The notes beneath the pieces are model-generated. The model ran no database searches. It saw only the letters and a program-made list of their open reading frames with translations, and was not told the DNA's origin. A stretch of DNA of 64,000 bases. Origin: Ceratopteris richardii (Eukaryota > Streptophyta > Polypodiopsida > Polypodiales > Pteridaceae). Position numbers and translations under genes: made by a program. Shown here piece by piece: positions 10,500 through 19,841 of this stretch. The first letter of the stretch is position 1. The number at the start of each line of letters is the position of its first letter. Where the stretch lies: assembly GCA_020310875.1 (NCBI GenBank), contig CM035415.1, positions 1 to 64,000 of the forward strand. Direction: 5' to 3'.

Positions 10500-10975
10500 G
10501 AAAGGACTTTGAATGAAAAACTTATGGACATTCAGGCTCTCTAGGGTTAAAACTTACAGACTGGTTTTTCTTCATATATCAGCGAAGGGGTCTCGAATAT
10601 GCACTAATGACTCAAAATTCACTCAAAATATCCTCAAAATAGCCTAAAAAATCAAACCGTAAATTTGCCGTTCTAAGTGGACAATCGTGATGGTCTGAGA
10701 TAATCACAATCCTCTAAGACCATGGGATGGTCCAGCTGAACTATAATGATGGTCTGGGACCGTCATGATGGTCCGAGGGTGCAAGGGGTCACGATGGTAC
10801 AAAAAATGAGTCATCATGATGGCCTGACTATCAAACAATCAGGATGGCATGAGCCCGTCGTGATGGTCAATGGTCAGTGCAACTATCGCGATGGCGTGAG
10901 CCCGTCGCAATATTCACAAGGCATCGCGATGGCTTGAACCAATCGTGATGGTCTGAAATTTGAATCGTCACAATG
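10500..10975 (+). repeat. Diverged satellite with GATGGTC palindromes, left of centre
   Basis: The first part (about 10505-10560) aligns with the core of the main satellite (GAATGAAAAACTTATGGACATT and GGGTTAAAACTTACAGAC versus TATGAAAAAGTTATGTCAATT and GGGTTAAAACAGAC). The second part (about 10680-10975) is a cluster of words such as ATCGTGATGGTC, ATCATGATGGCC and ATCGCGATGGC. The TCGCGA centre is kept while the flanks differ from the main family's TATCGCGATA. I read it as a sister satellite family with the same architecture of core plus palindrome cluster. Confidence 0.75.
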
Positions 10976-11195
10976 TACTATATAAGCACCCACTTTTGTA
11001 CTTCTTAGCTCCATTTTATGCAAGCTAAGGAGTCCTCGAGTTTGAGTAGCTGAGGTAGAATAGGCATACCAATTTTGGTTAAATTTGGATCTTGTTTAGA
11101 CCTCCAAATAGCACTTAGAACCTATTTTTTACCTATGCCAGAAACTATATGTGAAACCGGTCAAAACTAGTCTAGAATCTATAAAACATGTATGC
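10976..11195. other. 220-bp unpaired spacer at the palindrome centre
   Basis: The two arms stop pairing exactly after the CAATG ending at 10975 and before the CATTG starting at 11196. The 220 bp between are not self-complementary over any long stretch. This is longer than expected from a simple missed-adapter read fold-back, which leaves little or no unique spacer, but it does not by itself exclude an assembly error. The spacer contains a TATATAAG box at 10979-10986 and no reading frame of note. Confidence 0.9.
10979..10986 (+). promoter_or_regulatory. TATATAAG box at the palindrome centre (possible promoter)
   Basis: TATATAAG is followed by CACCC, a few bases inside the spacer. It fits a plant Pol II TATA box and also resembles the TATATA(A/G)GG motif at plant Pol I start sites, which would suit the neighbouring rDNA relics. 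There is no transcript evidence, and an 8-bp A/T motif can occur by chance. Confidence 0.2.
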
Positions 11196-11671
11196 CATTG
11201 TGACGATTCAAATTTCAGACCATCACGATTGGTTCAAGCCATCGCGATGCCTTGTGAATATTGCGACGGGCTCACGCCATCGCGATAGTTGCACTGACCA
11301 TTGACCATCACGACGGGCTCATGCCATCCTGATTGTTTGATAGTCAGGCCATCATGATGACTCATTTTTTGTACCATCGTGACCCCTTGCACCCTCGGAC
11401 CATCATGACGGTCCCAGACCATCATTATAGTTCAGCTGGACCATCCCATGGTCTTAGAGGATTGTGATTATCTCAGACCATCACGATTGTCCACTTAGAA
11501 CGGCAAATTTACGGTTTGATTTTTTAGGCTATTTTGAGGATATTTTGAGTGAATTTTGAGTCATTAGTGCATATTCGAGACCCCTTCGCTGATATATGAA
11601 GAAAAACCAGTCTGTAAGTTTTAACCCTAGAGAGCCTGAATGTCCATAAGTTTTTCATTCAAAGTCCTTTC
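11196..11671 (-). repeat. Diverged satellite with GATGGTC palindromes, right of centre
   Basis: Mirror of 10500-10975: GACCATCACGATTGG-type words at about 11216-11490, followed outward by the core-like segment to about 11670. It adjoins the 26S relic. Confidence 0.75.
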
Positions 11672-11702
11672 TTTGAGCCATCAGTAGGACAACGAAAGTA
11701 AC

Positions 11703-12138
11703 TGTTGTGAGACATGTTAGTTTTACCCTAATGATGAGCCGTGTTGCAATAGTAATTCAACTTAGTACGAGAGGAACCGTTGATTCACATAATTGGTCAT
11801 TGCGCTTGGTTGAAAAGCCAGTGGCGCGAAGCTACCATGTGTAGGATTATGACTGAATGCCTCTAAGTCAAAATCCATGCTAGAAGCGGTGCTCTCTACC
11901 TCCCTGATTGTTACCCAACTAATAGTATGGGCGCCTGTGCATCCCGGAGAGCATGTGTCGAGAGCCTCCCCTGAGGTGGTGGAAGTAGCCACCTTAGGGG
12001 CTCTGAATTGCAATTCCAAATGATTGGGGAGATCAATCCTTTGCAGACGACTTAAATATGTGGCCGGGTATTGTAAGTGGCAGAGTAGCCTTGCTACTAT
12101 GATCCACTGAGATTCAGCCCGCCGCCGCACTCATTTGT
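11703..12138 (+). pseudogene. 26S rRNA 3'-end relic, right arm
   Basis: About 430 bp correspond to the last part of large-subunit rRNA. Conserved words in correct order include GAGACATGTTAGTTTTACCC, AATAGTAATTCAACTTAGTA, CGAGAGGAACCGTTGATTC, GGTTGAAAAGCCAGTGGCGC, TGCCTCTAAGTCA, ATCCTTTGCAGACGACTTAA, TATTGTAAGTGGCAGAG and GATCCACTGAGATTCAGCCC. Many differences from a functional gene are C to T or G to A, the signature of decay under cytosine methylation. The 5' remainder of 26S is absent; the sequence upstream (about 11500-11700) is satellite-like. It is a non-functional relic. Confidence 0.92.
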
Positions 12139-12310
12139 CTCCTCTTCATTGTGTTTCGTGGGGTTTTTGATTGATGTCAATTATACTTTGTGTATGTTGC
12201 ATTTGCTTGAGAAAAAGAGTATTCACGCAGTCGGTGCACTGACTTGTCGCCTCTTCATTGTGATTCATGGGGTTTTTGATTGATTTCAATGATACCTTGT
12301 GTATGTTGCA
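12124..12310 (+). repeat. Two-copy ~109-bp-period repeat after the 26S relic, right arm
   Basis: Mirror of 9861-10047, with blocks at about 12124-12201 and 12231-12310 immediately downstream of the 26S 3' end. Interpretable as rDNA spacer subrepeats. Confidence 0.8.
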
Positions 12311-12437
12311 ATGATATGTTGTGTATGTTCTATTCGCTAAAAAAAAAAAAGTGTATAATGTGTCGTGGTGACGAGACTCTTACCACTTCCATATGGATTG
12401 ATCTTTGTATAAGGAGAGAAAATGTGAGTCTGTGGAT

Positions 12438-12566
12438 GTGGTGCGGTCATACCAGCACTAATACATTGGATCCCTTCAGAACTCCGCAGTTAAGCACTAA
12501 TACATTGGATCCCTTCATACCAGCAAATGTGAGTCCGTGGGCCAGAAGAGTCCTGGTGCTCCACCC
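12438..12566 (+). pseudogene. 5S rRNA pseudogene, right arm
   Basis: The first ~56 bases match plant 5S rRNA closely (GTGCGGTCATACCAGCACTA, then GGATCCCTTCAGAACTCCGC, then AGTTAAG). The sequence then jumps to a second copy of the CACTAATACATTGGATCCC segment (about 12495-12513) instead of the internal promoter region. It ends with a 3'-terminal-like AAGAGTCCTGGTGCTCCACCC and a TATTTTTAT run that resembles a Pol III terminator. The box A/intermediate element/box C region is lost, so it should not be transcribed as 5S. It is on the same strand as, and about 310 bp downstream of, the 26S relic, so the ancestral unit was probably a linked 26S-5S rDNA repeat. Confidence 0.85.
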
Positions 12567-12740
12567 TATTTTTATTTGGAAGGACCAAGTCTAAATACTC
12601 TTTACATGGCGTCTTTTTGTTGTCATGTCTAAGCTTTGAATATGATATTCATGTAATTGAGCATGATTGTTCTTTTGCTTTTTGGTCCCAGTGCATGGGT
12701 TTTTGTTACATTAAGAGGTGGGTTTTCATTGGATAAGTTA

Positions 12741-13253
12741 ACCCGTCGCCCCCTCACCACACACACACATGTAGACACACATACACACACACACACAAAT
12801 ATCACCACGCTCTTTCCCGCTTGCTTCGGAGAACCCACCTCCTCTCCTCCCTCCCGCAACCCCCTCATCACACACGCACGCACATACACACACATATGCA
12901 CGTGCGCACACACACACACACAAATATCACCACCCTCTTTCTCGCTCGCTTCGAAGAACCCACCTCCTGTCCTCCCTCACTCAACCCCCTGGCCACACAC
13001 ACACATACACAAATATCACCCACCTCTCTCCCTCGTAGCACCAGAGAACCCACCTCCTCTCCTACCTCCCGCAACCCCGCTCCACCCACCCACTTCTCCT
13101 CCCTCCCGAAACGCCACTCCACCCACCCACCTCCCCACATGTCCATCCCCCCTTGTGTCTCGCAAGTCCACTCCATCCACCTCCTCCCCTATCTACTCCA
13201 CCCATTCACCTTCGCACACACCCACCACACCTACCTCCTTAGACCGTCCCTCG
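12741..13253 (+). repeat. (CA)n-containing minisatellite, right arm
   Basis: Mirror of 8918-9430. Units begin at about 12760, 12867 and 12990 with a (CA)n run, then CACAAATATCACCAC, then a GAGAACCCACCTCCTCTCCTC-like stretch. It lies downstream of the 5S relic, where an rDNA intergenic spacer with subrepeats would be expected; I infer, but cannot show, that it descends from such a spacer. Confidence 0.85.
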
Positions 13254-13380
13254 CAACCTTAGTCCACCGAACCCCCCATACCATTCACTTCCACGCTCAT
13301 ACAACCCCAATTGGCTCCGACCTGCCCGTACTCCTTGCGCCTGCTCTCTGCCACCCACACCCTTATCCCCTCCTCCTACA

Positions 13381-13628
13381 TCCCATCGGGGCAAGTTGGC
13401 CATTTGTGAATGTTTATGTGGGCTTTTTCCCATAGTATGTGGGATTTTTATGGAGATGATAACTCCCCCCCAATCTGTGCATGTGTTCTTTCTATGGAGG
13501 TTGACATGGAGTTTTCGCCAATGGTATGTGGGTCTTTCATTGAGATGATAGCCTTCCCCTCTCCTCCCTATCGGGGCATGTGGCCGTTTATGGAGGTTGA
13601 CGTGGGGTTTTTTAAGAAAGCAAGTGGG
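13381..13628 (+). repeat. Minisatellite remnant upstream of the LINE, right arm
   Basis: Mirror of 8543-8790. Recognisable words are GGGGCATGTGG (about 13574), GACGTGGGGTTTTTT (about 13599) and AAGAAAGCAAGTGGG (13614-13628). The last recurs after the LINE poly(A) at 19827-19841. Confidence 0.75.
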
Positions 13629-13678
13629 GCTTGTACATGCATCTTGCTTGCTCTTCTGAGCACGTTCATGAAGCCGAT

Positions 13679-13733
13679 CCCTGTTTTTTTTTTGAAGGAA
13701 GTTAGGTCTAAGCCTACTCTTTCACATAGCTTG
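13679..13733 (-). repeat. Antisense LINE-3'-end-like fragment inside the 5' region, right copy
   Basis: Mirror of 8438-8492: a run of T, then GAAGGAAGTTAGGTCTAAGCC, comparable with the complement of the LINE 3' end at about 19770-19827. Short and uncertain. Confidence 0.35.
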
Positions 13734-14020
13734 AATTAATTCCACCCAAATCGGCGCGCGAAGTTCCTGAAGAAACTCCTTTCTGCGATGCTCAGAGCTC
13801 CTTTCTGCCACCATTACCATGGCTTGCGGATAGTTTAGTCAAGTAGTAGATGAGCAGAGAAGCGTCCTTCTTTGCCAATGCCGCTCATACTCAGATTAAC
13901 AGCACAGCATGCGGACTGTAGAATGTGGACGTTTCTTTCATTGTGAAGCTTCAGACATCAACAGCGCTGCCTGCGGATTGTCGTTGAACATCGGAGCTGG
14001 GCGCTGTCGTCGTCTGTTTC

Positions 14021-14176
14021 CGTAGTTGCTGGTCTATCGCAACAGCGTCCTGGTGGTGTGTCGCGACAGTGCCAATTGGTCTATCATGACAAGTGACTCT
14101 CATGTGTCGTGACAGCGCCTTGGTGGTGTGTCGCGATAGTGTTTGGTGGTGTGTCGCGACAGTGACTGGGTCTTTC
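14021..14176 (+). repeat. TCGCGA-centred short repeats in the LINE 5' region, right copy
   Basis: Mirror of 7995-8150. It has four copies of TGGTGTGTCGYGAYAG (14074, 14111, 14132, 14150 approx.), plus GGTCTATCGCAACAG and GGTCTATCATGACA. It lies inside the interval bounded by the LINE target-site duplication, so it is either part of the LINE 5' UTR or DNA the LINE carries at its 5' end. Confidence 0.7.
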
Positions 14177-14615
14177 TCAAAGTTTTCTCGAAGTTTTTGC
14201 TGATTTGTGGTTCGCCCGGCCTCCCGATTGATCTTATCTCGTGTTTTGTGTCGTCGCTCTCCTCAGCTTTATTCCTTCTGTCTTTTATCATGGGCTAGAG
14301 TCCCGTCCATCGTCGGGTGACTCTCTGACTATCGTCAAGCCGTCCATCGAGGTCTTTCTACTTTATGTAACTTCCACTTATCTGTTCATGTGCCTCTGTG
14401 TGTTTGTTTGGACGCGATCGTCAAACCTGGCCTCTCTTTTGATTTGGTTATTCGAATTTTAAATTAGTACTGCTATCTAAAGCAAGTCAAATTGCGGTTC
14501 TTATCTAATGGGGGCTCCGTTTTGAATTTTAAGAGGAAGCAAAAAAAAAAACAAAAGATCTGGCAAAAGGGGGTTCAATTATCAATTAGTAGCGGGGTTC
14601 AATTAACAATTAGTC

Positions 14616-15929
14616 ATGAACAATGTGGCTCCCCCTCAGTCTGTGTCCCCCCTTGAGATGGAGTCCGTCCCAGTGGACGTCGCGCCCCCATAGGTCTCTT
14701 TATGCAAGGAGTCTGTGGCGGCAAAGCAAGAAGAACTGATGAAAACTTGCCTGATCGGTCAAATGTTTGGCCCCAGGCCCCCTCTTGAAAGTGTGAGAAC
14801 TTGGCTTCGCAAGGAGTGGTTCCCGCGTGGCCTAATTGTGTCCAAATGTCAATTCCTGCCGGCGAATCACCTGCTTCTAGTCTTTGAGAACGAAGAGATG
14901 GCTTTCCAAGCCCTGCAAGCCGGCTCCTGGCAAGTGGGCCGGTCCACCCTTTGCCTTTTTAAGTGGACCTCAGACTTTGTCCCGAACAGATCAAAGCCTC
15001 TTCGTTACCCGCTTTGGGTGGAGCTTCCCAATCTGCCTTTCTTCATGTATGGATTTCTTCATGAAATCGTCTCACCGATCGGTCACCCGATGGCCGCAAG
15101 ACAGGATGTTGGGGGGTTAATCTACAATGGTGCTCAACATTCTTTCAATGCAAGATGGCATCCACAGATCTGCGTTGAAATAGACCTGAACCAGGTCCTT
15201 CCCTCGAAGATCTCCATAAACTGTGGAGATGGTAAGACCTGGACACAAGAGGTTACTTACAAGAATTTGCCAAACGAGTGCTTCCGGTGCGGGCATCAAG
15301 GTCATAGGATCAAAGACAACCCCCTGAAGAAAAGTACCAATAAAAACAAGCTTAAACCAGATGGGACCCTAGACCCTCTCCCCCAAGATGACACTTGGGG
15401 TCATCCCTCTCCAATGGAGGAAGAAGAGGGAACTCGCGTTGCTGAGACGGATTCAGAAGGATTCACTGAAGTGAGACGCAGGAGGAAAGTTAGCCCTCGA
15501 AGATCAACAGCAAGGAATACTACGACAGTTGCCCCCTCGAATTACTGTAACCTAGAAAAAGAGATTAATGAGGTCGACTTCCCAGGGGACAACCACTTTG
15601 AAGAAGACCCCACTGATAATACCCTTGGGTGCTCTACCAGCAAAGAAGACAACCAAGAAGGTTATACCACGAGTAAAGAGGAAGGCTTCACTACCAGCAA
15701 TGAAGACAACCCAAACAGCGAAAGCTCCTCTCTTGGTCCTACCCTCCCGGTATGCTTTCCAAGATTACCACAACAAAAGTCAAAGCTTAAAGGAAAACAA
15801 CCTTCCGGCATGCCTTGGAAGAGCCCCCTCAAGAGTAGGATCCTAAGTCAAGAAGTAGGGAGGAAAAAAGAAGACCACAAGAAGAAAAAAGATCGGGTCC
15901 CTCCCCTCAAAGAGGGCAACCATCATTAA
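14616..15929 (+). pseudogene. LINE ORF1 (nucleic-acid-binding gag-like protein), right copy
   Basis: The protein would coat LINE RNA and act as a chaperone in the cytoplasmic ribonucleoprotein. The ATG at 14616 opens MNNVAPPQ...; TAG at 14691-14693 breaks the frame after 25 codons; the remaining 404 codons are open to the TAA at 15927-15929. Features in order: DUF4283-like region (about residues 35-150), CCHC-type knuckle at about 15279-15320 with the fourth ligand replaced by Asn, then a polar low-complexity tail rich in Ser, Glu and Lys. The TAA overlaps the ORF2 ATG by one base (TAATG), an arrangement suited to termination-reinitiation. I infer that the TAG arose from CAG. Confidence 0.85.
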
Positions 15930-18900
15930 TGAAATTCACATCTCTAAACGTCAGGGGTCTGTCTGACCCGTCAAGAGCTTCGATTCTTGGCCAGTGGTTC
16001 AAAGACAAGTGCTTCGCCCCTGACTTTATTTGCTTACAAGAGATTAAAATCGACGGAGAGGATCTACAGAAACGGCTTAAATGCATTTCTCCGAACCACC
16101 TTTGGTTCTCCACTTCTCACCCTAGAGGGATGGGGGGTGCTTCTATTGGCATTAGTCACTCCTTGTCTGGCAATGTGACCTCGACTTTTGAAGGTCGGAA
16201 TCATCGTTGGATTGCTGCCTCTTTCGGGTTCCCTTTCAAGTTCACTGTGGTCTCAATTTATGCCCCTAATGGTGAAGCAGATAGAATGGATACTTGGGCT
16301 TCCCTCGACTCCCTTTCACACAATGTTTTGATTTGTGGGGACTTCAACATGGTTGAGTTTCCTGAGGACCGATGGAATAACAAAGGAAAAATTATTGACG
16401 GTCAGGAGAAAGAGATATGGGATAAAATCAAGCTCCATCTCGACCTGGTCGAGGTGAAAGACATGAAGGGGTTCTCCTTGTCAAATCTCCAATCGGGGGA
16501 CTCTTTGAGGAAAGCAAGACTTAATAGATGCTACATCGGTCAGAACACCATCCTTTAGTGGGGTATTCCTTCGATTTCCCAACACATGGACCTGACTATC
16601 TTAGACCACTATCTGATTACTCTGTCTTTCAAACCGATTCCCATGTTCCAGAAAGCTCCTTGGTTTCATGCTTGTCAGACATCGTTTTCCCTCCCCTCTG
16701 TCCACCAAGAACTTTATGAGGTGTGGACGGAAGCCTTTGCTTACTGTAATGAACCGGCTAAGTGTTGGAGAAGCGCAGTAGAAAGGACTCGAAAAATTCT
16801 AATCAGGACTCAAAAGGCTATAAGAGAAATCCAAAAAAAAAGAAGAGAAACGGTGTACCGGAGGCTCTCACGGCAGGAAGAAGAGGTGAACAAAGGTAAG
16901 TTACATTGCCAACAAGGTCTTTTGAAAATCAGGGGAAGACTAAGATTAGAGGAGGAGGTTCAAAGGAAAAATCTTCAAATTTTCTTCAAAGATTGGTGGG
17001 CAGGGAAGGCCGACAAACCAACGAAAGAGATGTGTAATATCCTCAAAAGGAAACAAGCTAGGGAATCCATCCCCCTATTGGTCGATAACAATGGAACTGA
17101 ATGTTGCACGGAAGTGGAGAATAGATCTATCATCGTCGAACACTTTACCAATCTTCTCGGGGTCTCGACTCCTCTTTCCCCCCACAGACGCGACTCCATG
17201 GCAACCATCTCAAGGGTTGCTCAAACCAGAATCCCACAGAACTTGATTGCTCTATTGGATGCTAACATCTCCGAGAATGAAATTATCGAGGTTATTGATG
17301 CCCTTCCCAATGGGAAAAGTCCAGGTCCGGATGGCCTTACCAATGAGTTTTTCAAGTCCTTCAAACATCAGGTGGCCACCCCACTGCGCCTCATGTGGCA
17401 AGAGGCTCTCTCTTTCGGTGCCCTCCCTGAGTGCCTGAATAATGGCGTCATCAAGTTAATCCACAAATGGGGAGATAAAAACAAAATTGAAAACTGGCGC
17501 CCGATTACCATGCTTCAAATAGGATACAAGATAATTGCAAAAGTTATCGCCAACAGAATCTCTTGTCATTTAAAGTCATGGCTGTGCGAGGACCAAAAAG
17601 GTTTTATCAAAGGTAGATCTATACTTGAAGCAATTATCGATATTTGGGAAGGCCTTGCTTTTGCTGAGGAGTCTGCTCAAGATCTGGTATTCATCAAGAT
17701 CGACTTTGACAAAGCGTATGACAGATTGGAATGGGACTTTATTCTTCAATCATTGAAAGACCTTGGATGCAGCCAAAAGTTCACGAAGATGGTTTCCACT
17801 CTTCTTGGAAATGCTTCAACTAGAATAAACATCAACGGTAAGCTCTCTGAGCCCATTTGTTTAAAAAGATCAATTAGGCAAGGCTGCCCTTTGGCTCCAT
17901 TACTATTTGCTATCACCTCGAATGGACTCAACTGCCTATTAAAGCATCACATGGACGCTAGCAATCTCAAGGGTCTTTCCTTACCTCTAAATCACGGCGA
18001 AATGATTGTGAGACTTTTTGCTGATGACATGAATGCCTTTGTGCATAACGATATAAACAGCATTGAGGTGTTTTGGTGGTGCCTCCACACCTTTTGTGTG
18101 GCATCAGGCTCAAAAATCAACCATGCTAAAACTGCTTTTAGAGCAATCAGCGGACATACTCCCCAATTGTTGGTGGATCAGGGGTGTCAAGTTATCCCTA
18201 GCGGTCAAGTCTTCCGTCTCCTTGGCATTCCGATGGGATTCGACATCTCAATGGACCAACGCTGGAACTGGGTGCTATCCAAGCTGGATAGGAAGCTGAA
18301 TTAGTGGAAAGTTATGCAAGTCAACCTGGCAGGGCGTGCTATGGTTGTTAACACATTTATGCTGTCTACAATTATTTACTTTATCTCGTGTTGGAGACCT
18401 AAGGAGAAAGACTTAGCCAAAGTGGAAAGAATCTGCAGAAACTTCCTTTGGACTGGGGACCCCAACAAGAGGGGGATTCCCAAAATCAAATGGGAAACTT
18501 GCATTAGCCCTAAAGACTCAGGGGGCTTGGGAATTTTGGATATTGTTGGGTTGGCTGACAAGTTGGTGGCAAAGTGGCTTATCAAGGCTTGGAGCAATAG
18601 GGAGTCCTCTTGGGCTAAATTGATCTTCAGAAACACGGAAGACCTTACCTTAGTTGGCCACCCTGGTTGGAAGGACATAGGGATTCTCACGCTTTTGCTC
18701 TCCCCCCACCCGGTCTTCCCTAAAGGTTCTAGCCTCGTGTGTTCCTTATGGAAGAATTGGAACAAGGCCAAACAGTTCATCAGAATCAGTGATGAGTGGA
18801 AGTGGGCAGCTGGCATAAGACAAAATGACTCTATTTGGTTCCCGATCAGTGGCATTCGGGGGGTGGAGTCTTGGAACCTCCAAACTGCAAGGCGGTTATG

Positions 18901-19685
18901 GAACAAGGGGTTCAAATAGTGGAAACAACTCTGGAAACAAGAGACCAGCCAGTGGATTAGGTTCGAAGAATTGGATCCGAGACTTAGAGTTACCTTTGAG
19001 GAATGGACTCTTCTTCAAAGCAGGTGTTTAGCCTGGGACTGCTCAACTACCCGCCTTCTCTGCGGTCAGGATCTTCCTTGCTTGGAGGGCCTCAAATGGA
19101 GCAATGGTAAGAAGCTATCCAGAATCCCAAACTTCAAAGAGGATTTAGATGTTCACCACATCCCTCCTTTCTTGGACCAAACTTCGGTGGGAGCTAAAAT
19201 TCATGTCTATTTGGCACCCCCTAATTGAGGTCAAAAAATATGTTCTCATGTGACAGATCTTGCATAAAGGTATCTGGACCAATGCAAGGGCTAACAAAAT
19301 CTGTGGTGTGCCGCCATGGTGCAAGTCCCGTGTTATCTGGCATCACGTGACCCGAGTATTGAGACTCACGAGTCAAATCAACTGGCAACAAGTGATGTTG
19401 GGTGAGGCGATTGGCTGCTCATCGAGGCTGTGGAATGCCATCAGAGGTGAGGCTCTCTGGAAGATTTGGAGGGAGCATTGTGCTGTCAATTTTGGCCAAA
19501 CTCCTAAGGAATGGTCGATCGAGAAATCCTTTTTTCTCCTAGGTAAAAGAATCTCCCGAGTCAAGAGATCGCCACCATTTAGACATCATTGTATTTATCT
19601 CCTCGAAAACAACAAGTTGAAACCCAAATGGGTCCCACATGAGGGTGATGATAATTTTATCCGCCTCATTTGTAATGCCCTGTAG
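15929..19685 (+). pseudogene. LINE ORF2 (endonuclease-reverse transcriptase), right copy
   Basis: This enzyme would nick target DNA and prime reverse transcription on LINE RNA. The endonuclease lies at about 15929-16640 (SLNVRGL, LQEIK, GDFNM, LDHYLI). The RT lies at about 17250-18150, with IDFDKAYDRL at about 17700-17730 and the FADD catalytic box at about 18016-18027. The C-terminal cysteine/tryptophan-rich region follows. Breaks: TAG 16556-16558 (this copy only; the left copy has CAG), TAG 18302-18304, TAG 18917-18919, a frameshift at about 19165-19190 and TGA 19251-19253. All three TAG codons are followed by TGG. In each case the reading frame and recognisable sequence continue on both sides. 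The protein is inactive as encoded. Confidence 0.9.
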
Positions 19686-19841
19686 CTTGCCATACTCCTC
19701 CCCTGCATTGTGGGATTTGGGGGGTCCCATGGGCACTAGTCCCATTCACTTGTAACTTTTTCTCTTTATTATAATTAAAGTCCGAGAGATTAGGCTAAGG
19801 CCAAACTTCCTTTATTTAAAAAAAAAAAGAAAGCAAGTGGG

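Larger units (their letters stand above)
1..10975 (-). repeat. Left arm of a ~22-kb giant palindrome
   Basis: Every feature of this arm recurs in reverse complement at 11196-22139. Paired positions sum to 22171 from the centre out to the GC-rich minisatellite, and to 22140 outside it. The arm starts at or before the window edge: base 1 already pairs with 22139, so its true outer end is not visible. The few substitutions I found between arms are at 2368/19803, 5296/16875, 5615/16556 and 6424/15747. Single-base indels are visible in the outer kilobase, and homopolymer-length differences in the G runs. The order of contents from the outer end is: satellite unit, LTR-like stretch, G-rich minisatellite, LINE, minisatellite remnant, (TG)n repeat, 5S relic, 26S relic, central satellite. 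Either a recent genomic inverted duplication or an assembly fold-back could explain this. Confidence 0.95.
13629..19826 (+). mobile_element. Full-length L1-type LINE retrotransposon, right copy
   Basis: Mirror of 2345-8542. It runs 5' region 13629-14615, ORF1 14616-15929, ORF2 15929-19685, 3' UTR, then poly(A) ending about 19828. The target-site duplication AAGAAAGCAAGTGGG is at 13614-13628 and 19827-19841; the poly(A)/A-start ambiguity makes the exact 3' end uncertain by 1-3 bases. The order (gag-like ORF1 with a zinc knuckle, then endonuclease-RT ORF2) and the lack of LTRs define the class. Confidence 0.9.
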
